Part shown: positions 32,316 through 41,503 of the stretch, piece by piece
Layout of the letters: the number at the start of each line of letters is the position of its first letter
How positions within the stretch are numbered: position 1 is the stretch's first letter
Source: Pascua guehoae
Lineage: Eukaryota; Basidiomycota; Tremellomycetes; Trichosporonales; Trichosporonaceae
Direction: 5' to 3'
NCBI GenBank assembly: GCA_001600415.1
Contig: BCJX01000015.1
Span: 697,303-761,302, forward strand
Length of the DNA: 64,000 nucleotides
Position numbers and translations under genes: made by a program
Notes under the pieces: model-generated
The model's input: only the letters and a program-made list of their open reading frames with translations
Told to the model about the DNA's origin: nothing
Databases searched by the model: none

Positions 32316-34060
32316 CTAGTTGGCCGCATTGCCGGGAGGCGATGTAGCCTCACCATCGTCCTCACCATGGTCCTCATCATCCATCTGAATGGCGTCAGAA
32401 TCGCACAACCAGTCGCGGTTCATGCTTGCAATCACTCACCTTGCAGATCCACATCATCCCATCCGTCTCCTGGCCCTGGAACTTGGGCGGCCTCGCCGTG
32501 CCCACTTTGCAGTACTTCCACGCCTGGGGGTTCATCAGCATTGCCGGCACGGGCAGGGGCGTACGTACCCCGAAGACGCCTCTCTTTGCGCCACGCCCAC
32601 CGAGGTGGATGCCCTGGAACACCTTGATCCTAAACTTGTTGCGGTGGCGCTGGGTAAAGTCGTGCACAGCGCAGTTCCACCTCAGCTCGGGCGGCGAGTC
32701 GTGAGTGAGCTGAACCACGCCGCTGACAAACTTGGCAGGCCGGTCACGGATGGTTTGTTGGCTGTAGCCGTAGAAGAAGAGGGGCGGGAGAGACTCCTCA
32801 GGCGACTTCGGTTCGAGAAGCGGAAAGTTAACCCATATGCCCTCCTTCATCCGCATGGTTGTTCGATACCCTTCGCGGATGCCGGCCACATCACGAGTCG
32901 GAAGCAGATGAAAGACCTCGGGTTCGTTGAAGGTCGGCCCTTCGAATAGATGTGGCCGTATCCCACGACCGATACGGGCCCGTCCAGTTTCTGGTGATGA
33001 AGACAGCCCAACCCATTGCCCGTGAATGTTCGCCCAGTCCCAGACACTGGTATCTCCAAGGTTTGAAGGTCGCTCGAGCCCAAGAATACCGGGCCCACGG
33101 ACGACATCGACGCCCTCTCCGAGAGAGCGACTCAGCATCGTTTTGATAATCACATTATCCTTGAGGAGGTAACTGCGGGGCAATTCACCGACTGGAGATG
33201 ATTAGCGTTCCCATAAACTCAGCCCACTCACCAACGAACCAGACGTCCGCCTTTATCCCATACCAGTATGTCTGTTGTTTGGGGCACGGCTCTGTTGTGG
33301 GAGGGCTGAAAGGAGTATGATATCCTTTGAAGTCTAGCCAGCAGCCCTCGTACCTGAGCTGGGGTTTAAATGAAGCGAGATTGCCAAACAAGGCTGCTAG
33401 ATGCCTAGCAGTGTGACTGATGGATGCTTGCGAGCACAAAAACGGGAACACGTCGGTGTTCAAGGCGGTCAAGACCAACTCGATGTTTCTAGACGGCGAT
33501 CCGAGCGGTGGGAGGTCGATGAACATGTCAAGTATCGTTTGACACACTCGTGGAGCTGTGTCTATCTTCGAATAGAGCATTAACGCATGTAGGCGGTTCC
33601 CCTACTTACAAAATCAGCCGGTATAGGAGGGTAATAGGGAAGCGTTCCTCGACGTGGAGGCCAAGGGGACTGCTTGAAGTTCTCCGGAAGGGGGTTCTCA
33701 GCGAGGTACTTTAGAGAAAACTCTCGATCCACGACCCGTTGTCTCCAGTCGTAATGGTCGCGTGGGCGGAGGAACGCTGCCGCCAAACGAGGATTGTCGT
33801 ACTGACAGTTGTGAACTATCCTCCAGAGCATTTGATCCTCATGCTGGGTGGATGTTAGTTTCTATTACAATTAATTACGCACGTATATGATGTTCCGAAA
33901 CGCTCGGCAGCTTTGAGCTGCTTGTGCAAGTGATGTCAGGTCGTCGAGGGCGACTAGGACAAGGACATCCAGAAGCAACTGAGGATGTAAGCAACTGTGG
34001 CTATCGCGGCGTACATGCCTCTTGGGGGAGGTCACGAATGCCTGTATTCTTGCCAGACAT
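32316..34060 (-). CDS. F-box protein
   Basis: Exons complement(32316..32384, 32440..33191, 33232..33565, 33610..33843, 33883..33978, 34019..34060), 508 aa. The N-terminal F-box is built from two exons: MSGKNTGIRDLPQE joined to LLLDVLVLVALDDLTSLAQA and SCRAFRNIIY. The consensus LPxELLLxVL is restored only if intron 1 (33979..34018, 40 nt) uses a GC donor (GCATGT). The remaining 450 residues have no repeat family I recognise. They contain many Trp/Tyr/Pro blocks (DHYDWRQRV, YWYGIKADVWFV, SVWDWANIHGQWVGL), as in fungal F-box proteins of unknown substrate. The last exon adds an acidic tail (MDDEDHGEDDGE). It probably acts as an SCF substrate adaptor through Skp1. It is divergent from the aspartic protease gene. 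Confidence 0.75.
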
Positions 34061-34673
34061 TGTGTACTGTGCACGAATGACAGAATGAGTTGAATCGTCA
34101 AGGATGGGATATGATCATGTCCGGGTACCTGGAAGTGGATTGTCAGATGGACAGAGCAAGTCAGTCATGCCTCAGCGGATGGCCGGGCATAAATAAGCGG
34201 GTGCTTTTTCACATTTACTCCCGCGTGTTTCAACTAGGGTAAATGTGTCATGGGGTTGAGGGGCAAAAGGGGCAGAGGGGCGTAAAACGTTTCAGAACCG
34301 GACCAAACGCAACCCCAACAGTGTCAGGACGTCGGCGCGCCAACTCAAACGCGCATCTGAAGCAGAAAGCAGGAGGGCAGCAAGGGGACTCCCCTTGGAG
34401 CACTCCTTGACCACCCACACTCGTGAAGGAACAAGACCACTCGCCAACTGGATGCCAATTGAAAACAACAGGAAGGGTGTACGCTTGTCGCAAATGGCGT
34501 ATGAAACTGTTCGAAAGTGCAGCGAGGAGCTGCACGTTCCATTGACGTTTGGCCAGAGGCTCTACGATCATGCCATCAAAATGGGACACGGAGCGCGATG
34601 TATATAAGCACTATCGCAACCTCCTGGACAAGGAGCGCTTTCTCTTCAACTATCATCTATCCCACTTCCAATC
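34061..34673. promoter_or_regulatory. Divergent promoter region (F-box gene / protease gene)
   Basis: 613 bp between divergent starts. It contains the TATATAAG element listed separately, and an AT-rich CATAAATAAG near 34188 which may serve the minus-strand gene. Confidence 0.45.
34601..34608 (+). promoter_or_regulatory. TATA box of the aspartic protease gene
   Basis: TATATAAG lies 73 bp upstream of the start codon at 34674. It is the best TATA match seen in the window. Confidence 0.6.
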
Positions 34674-36506
34674 ATGGGAATCACTGACTCCTTTCCCGCC
34701 CGAGAGGCCTTCAACGTCCCACTTGAGACATCTGTCTCAAGGGTTGCTAGAGTCCGAGCCGAGACTTCACGAGCCCCCACTTTCTTGCGAGAGAGGTAAG
34801 CAGACAACCCCAACACACTGTTAAGCATGAATTGATCAGCCCAGACTCTTCATGGACAGCGTGGGCACGACAGTTTCTGTGCCCATCAGGATTGAGGGCA
34901 AAAACAATCCCACCCTCGACGTTGCACTGGACACGGGGTCAACTGCCCTCGCCCTCTTCAGCACCGAATGCAGATTCACAGGCCCTAACCGCAAGGGTTC
35001 GCCGTTGCGGCTCTACGACCATACCAATTCCACCAACTTTAAAGAAATTGGCCCCTGGTATCCGCCCCTCGAATACGCCGACGAAACACAGTGTGTCGCA
35101 ATGGAGGCCACCGATAGCGTATGGCTTGGCAATTATCGCGTGGATAAACAGACCATAGGTAAATGACCAACGAAGCACGCCTTTCTAACTGCTCAGCTAG
35201 AGTGACGGAGACCGACGATGATGCGGAGCCAGAGATCTCAGGCATCATTGGTTTCGGACCACCCGGTGCCAAGAAGTCCATGTACCCGCTATGGTGGAAC
35301 ATCTGCCCCAAGGATGGAAGATGCTTTGGCATCTATATCAAGCGCCGAGACCCCACATTAACGATAAGGAAAGCACCTGGTGGTGTGCTCACTGTTGGGT
35401 AAGTCACGGGCATACAGCGACCATAAGCTAAACGTGCTAGAGGCGTGGACGGGAGTCTAGTCGATGGTGGCGAAAACGCGATTACCTGGATTCGAACCAC
35501 AAAGAGCTCGTTGGGCAGCAACCGAGATTGGTACCTGAAGATGAGCAGCTTCAGTGTAAACGGCCACAACGTCAAAATTCCCAACAAAGGGTGTCCTGCC
35601 CACTTCGACACTGGGGCCACCCACATCTACGGTCCTGCCGATCTGGTCGAAAAATTCTACACCGCTATCGGGGGCGAGAAAGTTCCACCGTCCACACCAG
35701 GCGCAAAAATGATCGAGTACTTTGTGCCGGAGAGCACCGACATTTCAGCAACGTTCACATTTTGTGATTCGGTTGGAGGGTCAAAAGTCATTACTGTTGG
35801 GCGCGACGATCTTCTCGAGTGGAGCCCAATCCACAACAGAGTCGTGGGTCGGATTATAGGTCTCACGAAGCTGTAAGTACCAATGTTTTACTCAGCATTG
35901 ACAATTACCAGCCGTGATTGGGTCCTCGGGGTTCCATTCCTCCAGACTGTGTACACGGCATACCGAGTCAACGGCAAGAATCGCTACGAGATTGGAATCG
36001 GCGACCTTGCCCCATCACTGCAATCACCACCGTCATCCCGACACTCGACCAACAGTGCATCCCGGATGACAGCCCACTCCTCTCCGAGCCGCACCCCTTC
36101 GCCTCTTCGAAAGCAACCGCGCCGGGGGGAAGGGTACGGTTCTCCCGCTACCGGCCAGCATGGTGGTGCTGTGGGACAAATGCTACCGGGTCAGCAACTG
36201 CCCGCTGGGCCCAGCGGGCGGCCACGCCGAACCGGGGCCAAATATGGTGCCCAGGCTCAGGTTGCTGGTCCCTCAAGCCAACGTGTTCAGGTGCCGCGAC
36301 CTCTTCCTCAGCCCGCTCAACCTCCGCATCATCCCGCACAACACCATACGGGGAGACCTCGACGACAGAACGCCAACTATCGCCAACCAACTCCCCCCGC
36401 CGGTCCCTCAAGATCAATGGCCTACGCGCCTCAGCCACAGCAGTATACCCCACAACAACAACAGCCGCAGCGACCCCGGCGGGCCGCGGCCAACTACCGC
36501 TACTAG
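34674..36506 (+). CDS. Pepsin-family (A1) aspartic protease with basic Pro/Gln-rich tail
   Basis: Exons 34674..34795, 34845..35158, 35197..35398, 35441..35872 and 35912..36506, 554 aa. Both catalytic motifs are present: DVALDTGSTALALFS and AHFDTGATHIYGPADL. Also visible are GIIGFGPPGAKKS, GGVLTVGGVDGSLVDGG and WV-LGVPFLQTVYTAY, all in the family order. The N-terminus (MGITDSFPAREAFNVPLETS) is not a signal peptide, which is unusual for this family; an upstream exon or an intracellular location is possible. After the protease fold, about 150 residues are low-complexity (Pro, Gln, His, Arg) and contain three related repeats: GRPRRTGAKYG, GRPRRQNANYR and QRPRRAAANYR. Function of the tail is unknown. 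Confidence 0.82.
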
Positions 36507-39154
36507 GTGCGGACCATGTCCTCCATATCGGATCCTTGTCATTATGCCACATATCATAGATGCGCGACATTACCATCGGCCCTGTCCCTGGTGATCTGCA
36601 GCTTGAGGCAAGGGGGAGGGGGAGGGTTATCGATAATGACGTTGGTTTTTTTTTATGACAGCACCTACGGGTTCCATTTCCGTAGTAGCCACTGTCTGTT
36701 AGCCCTTGAAGAGGTAGCCTCCTTAAACAGACTTACTGGAGTTGGAATACAGGGATCATAGCTTGTCGCCAGGCTATCCTGTTTAGGCGGTGACAGGAGG
36801 AAATGAGTATTGGCACTTTTGAGCTCAGACCACGCGCAGCGACTTCCTGGGGTACATTAGGGGATTGGAGGGTGGTTATCAGGTGGGCCATGTCTTCTTC
36901 CAACACGACAGTGAATCAGGCAGATGTCATGAGTCCCAGCTCGACGCGGCAACTCCAACAGTATCTGTCGCCCCCTGTTCCGTGCTTTCCCACTTACCGA
37001 ATACGATCAGTTTGGTTGTTTCCCGTAATGCCATGTATCGTCATCCAAACCTGTCTCGAGAACAACAACCACCTAACCCTCTGCTCAAATGAGTCGTGGG
37101 GGCGGTGCATAGGTTTAGACGACCGTGGTGCCACACTCGTCCTTAATGTGCCACTAACGAATCGCCTTCGTCATTGCTTCCCAGGTCAGAGCATCACCAA
37201 TGCGAGGCCATCTCCTGTTGTAGTACTGGGCGGGCCTGCAACCCTTTGACGCACCGTGCTGCGTTGACGATGAAGCAGCTGAGTGTGGCACGCAGCCATA
37301 GTGCCACCCTTGGAACCCTCGTACTTCGATGTTCGAATCTCCGCCGACGTCATAGGTCAATACCTCCATATTGCGTCACTATACCTGATACATTCGACGA
37401 AGATAGATATAAGTAGCTTTTCTATCTTATAGATACTCTTTGGTGAATGTATAGTCTAGTCTCTCATCTCTGGCACTTCGCCACTACACTGCTCGATACT
37501 CGGACGAACGTTCACCCTTGCGCACCCGCCACTCCACCGTGACACTGAGGAAGTCAGCGTGGCTGGCAATAGGGGTGCACATGCCTCGTGCTGCAGATCA
37601 CAAACGCCAATGTTCTCGCGGGGCATGGTGTGTTATGTACGGATGAGAGATGCGATTGCGCGAGATGGACATGGGATAGTGCCGTTCTTTCAGATGGTTG
37701 GGTGGCAACAATGAAGAGGCAGGCCCGTTGGGTGACCCCAGCCTCGCGGATGTTGTGTCACAACCAGGGATAGACGGATTTGCTTCCGCGCGTTTCAACT
37801 CGACATCCACGTGTTTCAGAGTTCGAGTGCACAACAACTCTCTCTCTTTCAAGATTGATGCCCCGTGCCGCATCAAACACAACATCTGCAGTATCTCCCA
37901 CAATAGCCGGTCGCCCAGTCACGCCTCGAAAGCGTATCGTCAAGAACGCGATACGCTATCTTTCGCTCAGCCTCCGGTGGTGACCTGGGCATGGCGGCGG
38001 CCGGAAAGTGCTGTACTTTCAGTGCTGACCATGTTGCTTTCCATGACGCAGCGACACTCCGAGGGGCGCCTGTCTGTTCAACAGCCTCGAAACTTCTCAC
38101 AAGCTCTTTCCCAAGGCTCAATCCAAAGGCGAACGAGCATTGGAAGGCTGCGCCGTGGCGTCGTGGTTGTCACTGTCATGACTTGTTCCACAACCGTCAA
38201 GTGGCGCATGCTTCATAACTGTTCTCAAAGGTCAGCTGTGCCACCGAGATCTGTCATCCCCGCTCGTGACCAGGACAACTCACATTCATTTCGCCGTGAC
38301 AGACCACACAGAACACTCACATGCACAATATGGGATCCCCGATCCCGCGCACGGAAGATGTTCCCAGCGCCGCCCAGCTGACGAGGACAATGACGCGCGT
38401 GGCTGTACTTTACGTTCCCCACCGTCGAGGCGCACTTTAGGCTCACTGGTGGCGGCGCCTCATCTCGCTCGACCAGTGTACAGCACCGGATAACGCCACT
38501 CGATAACGCCACCGAGTCATATCCCCACCCCTCGTACGGCTGTGCGAAATAGGCAAATGACACACCCGCCATTGCCGCAAACGCACGGCCGCGCGCAGGC
38601 ACAGACAGGCACAGGTACGGCCCACGAGAATACTTTGGACCGACGAGATAACCGCCCGTGTTCGTCGTCCAGTCAGCAGCGAGATCTAGCGTCTCGTGTG
38701 CACGTTGCGCAGATTGCAGAGGGCCAGGCAGGCCCTTGGTAGCGTCCGCTGGCCGCTGGCCGGCAAGGGGGACAGGGCGAGCGTGCGGCATGTGTCTTGT
38801 ATTCGGTATGCGCGCGGCACACACCACACCCGGGCAGCTGTTTGGGTTTCCTCCACCGTATCGGGCGCGTATTCAGTTGGGGCGTGGGAGGGGGGCGTGA
38901 GGTGGAGATCGGGCCACCAAAGCGGACGAGAACGTGGATATGGTTCGAGACCGATGACGAGAGCCTCGGCGCCACGACGAGGTTTAAGTAGGCCTGCCCA
39001 GCGCGAGGAGACGCATGCAACGCGTCCCCCCCCCCCCCCCCGCGCGTCAATCACTCTCGCTCCAACTCGTCCATCCCAAACATCGCCTATCTCGACCCAA
39101 CATCCCCACATTCTCCAACCCTCCACGCTTACTCGCTCAACTCGCTCGCTCAGG
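36507..39154. other. Intergenic region, 2.6 kb
   Basis: No recognisable gene is present. A 227-codon plus frame (37698..38381) and a 200-codon minus frame (38225..38827) lack motifs and are probably chance. Near 36611-36638 a G-rich run precedes TATCGATAATG. The last 130 bp contain a 16-C homopolymer and a pyrimidine-rich leader. Confidence 0.45.
39026..39041. repeat. Poly-C homopolymer, 16 nt
   Basis: Sixteen C residues lie 114 bp upstream of the dehydrogenase start. Length may be unreliable in the assembly. Confidence 0.8.
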
Positions 39155-41116
39155 ATGGCCGATACCGCAGCCGACGCCAGCAACGGCGCAACGGACAACC
39201 TCACCGTCGTGCTCACGGGCACCGAGACGGTGGTGCTCGAAAACCGCCCAATCCCCGAGGTCAAGGACGACGGCGTGCTCGTAAAGGTCATGTCGACGGG
39301 CATGTGAGTTGTCACCCGATGTGCCTAGATTGCACACCAGTGCGATGTGCGATGTGCAATATTCCTCTCGCGCCATGCTTTTTCCGTGGCCGCTTGGACC
39401 GCACCGTGCTCACCACCACCACGGGGCACGTTCGCTGACGCCAACACACCAGCTGCGGCACAGACACGCAGTACTACCTCCGCGGCGGCGCGATGGGGCG
39501 CGTCACGACCGGCCCGCACGTCCTGGGCCACGAGGCGGCCGGGGTCGTCACTGCCGTCGGCAAGGATGTGACCAAGATCAAGGTCGGAGACTGCGTCGCG
39601 ATCGAGCCGGCGCTCCCGTGCCGCGTGTGCCGGTTCTGCCGGGCGGGCAAGTGGAAGTGAGTGTGATTGGGCGGGGTGCTTGGTGAGGGTCGTGGTGAGG
39701 AAGGTTGAGAGTGATGGGGGTGAGAGAGGTTGGGTTGGGCGGTTGGACGTAGCTGGGCTGGGGTGGTTGTGGTCGGGGATGGGATGGCCGTGGTTATGGT
39801 TGTGGAAGGGATGGTTGTGGTTGGGCTGTGCGCGCTTGGGGTTGTGGGCGCTTGGGGTTGTGAGAGCCACGGAGGGTTACTGACAACACAGCTACTGCGA
39901 GACGGACGCGTACTTTGCCACGCCCCCTACTGGTAAGTCTGAAAAGCACACGAGAATGACGATGGGGCGGGTAAAGGTGTGGGAGATTACGGAGTGCACA
40001 GTGGCTAGATGAACGTCGGCCTGAACGCCGGCCTGAACGACCCCCCACACACCCCACGACCGGCCACTAGGCGTCACTGCACACTTCCCAACGTCGCAAA
40101 CGCACACGACTCGACCGGACTAACGCCCAGACGGCTCCATGTGCCGATGGTACGCGTGCTCGTGGACAAACTGCATCCCGTTCCCCTCGCACCTCTCGTG
40201 GGCCGAGGCCGGGTGCATCCAGCCGCTCGCGGTAGCGGTGCAGATGGCGCGCCGTGCGCGTTCGCTGGCGCACGTCAACCTCGCCGTGTTTGGCTGCGGG
40301 CCCCTGGGTCTCATGTTCATGGCCCTCGCGCGCAGCTATGGCGCCAAGCGCATCGTCGCGATTGATGTGTCCGAGCAGCGTGTCGAGTTTGCAAAGACGT
40401 ATGCGGCGACGGACGGGTTTGTCGCGCCCATGGTCAAGCACAAGACGATGGAGGAGATTAGCGAGGTGACGGACAAGTGGAACGACGAGCTGGGGTTCGA
40501 GTACGGTATCGATATGGTTGCCGAAGTTAGTGGTGCCGAGAGCGCGATTCAGCTCGGTGTCGCCATGCTCCGCCCCGGTGGGACTTGTGAGTTTCCAAGA
40601 GTGGTGGGGGGGGGTTGTGGGTCTCGGTGATTGAGGGCGAAGAGTATGGCGATGTGGTGGTGACGTTGGGTACTAGATGTTGGATCTCCTGATCTCGGCG
40701 TGTCCCCAGTGGCACAGGAACGACACTAGCCCATCCTGTCTCACCGCCCACCAGAGAGATGTTCCCCACCTGGTGGTTCTCTGCCAACCCCCCCTCACAC
40801 CATCCAAACCACCCGTACCACTCTCACCACCCACATCAACCACACCTCCCACTAACACGCAGTCATCCAGGCCGGCATGGGCAAGCCGCTCACCATGTTC
40901 CCCACGCTCGAGATTGCCGCCAAGGAGCTCGACGTGCGCGGGTCGCTGCGCTACGCGGCCGGCTGCTTCGAGGACGCAATCGACCTGCTCGAACGGGGCC
41001 TCGTCGACGTCAAGCCGCTCATCACCAAGACCTTCCCGCTCGCCCAGTCCGAGGACGCGTTCAAGGCCGTCCTGAGCGGCACCGAGATCAAGATTGTCAT
41101 TATGAACCAGGAGTGA
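39155..41116 (+). CDS. Zinc-dependent polyol (sorbitol/xylitol-type) dehydrogenase
   Basis: Exons 39155..39303, 39453..39656, 39892..39932, 40131..40586 and 40863..41116, 367 aa. It is a medium-chain dehydrogenase with catalytic-zinc ligands in ICGTDTQYYL and GPHVLGHEAAG. A structural-zinc cysteine cluster follows (PCRVCRFCRAGKWNYC). The nucleotide fold is VFGCGPLGLMFMALA followed by IVAIDVSEQRVEF; the Asp after the second strand predicts NAD over NADP. TPPTDGSMCRWY and ITKTFPLAQSEDAFKAV are typical of sorbitol/xylitol dehydrogenases. The usual EPLAV motif near the active site reads QPLAV, so activity or substrate may differ. Introns of 149, 235, 198 and 276 nt are far longer than elsewhere in the window. 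The stop codon falls inside an 11-bp tandem repeat. Confidence 0.88.
39657..39891 (+). repeat. G/T-rich degenerate repeats filling a dehydrogenase intron
   Basis: The intron is strongly strand-biased (GGTTG, GGTGG and TTGGG words). It includes a near-perfect direct repeat GCGCTTGGGGTTGTG around 39832-39862. Confidence 0.6.
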
Positions 41117-41152
41117 GGCAGGAGTGAGGCAGGAGTGAGGCAGGAGTGAGGC
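41109..41152 (+). repeat. 11-bp tandem repeat AGGAGTGAGGC, four units
   Basis: Four perfect AGGAGTGAGGC units and a partial fifth cover the stop codon (41114-41116, in unit 1) and the first 3' UTR bases of the dehydrogenase gene. Confidence 0.85.
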
Positions 41153-41503
41153 AGGAGAGAGCTAGGGTCAAATGGCTATTTGTGGGGCCGACAGCGCGTC
41201 ATGCGCAATCACTGTCGTGGACGGAACACGGGGTTCAATAGTAATCATGTCGGCGGGAGAACGTGTAGGACATAGATGTAAGCGAGCATGGATCGGTATG
41301 AAGCCCGGAGGCGTGGGGAGTGTTCCGGTCAGTTCACGACACTCATCTACACTACCAGCGTTCTTCACTCGTCGGTCACCACAGCCGCTGGTAGAGCTCA
41401 CGGGTTCATCTCAATTATCACCAGTTCTCACTAGTGACCAGTTCTCACTATCCACCGCAATATGTCAAGAGCTTTCGAACCACCCCCACGATCTGACATC
41501 ATC
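41117..41503. other. Intergenic region between convergent genes
   Basis: 387 bp between the dehydrogenase and amidohydrolase ends. It contains the tail of the 11-bp repeat and a duplicated CAGTTCTCACTA word near 41420-41450. Confidence 0.5.

Noticed and set aside
35480..35500. GGATTCGAACC, a tRNA T-arm-like word on the minus strand
   Set aside because: It lies in a protease exon and the flanking bases do not pair as T-stem or acceptor stem.
37325..37345. GTTCGAATC T-loop-like word
   Set aside because: No five-base T-stem or other tRNA arms are present.
38225..38827. 200-codon minus-strand ORF upstream of the dehydrogenase
   Set aside because: Parts look mildly protein-like (GGYLVGPKYSRGPYLCLSV), but no family, start context or supporting exons could be found.
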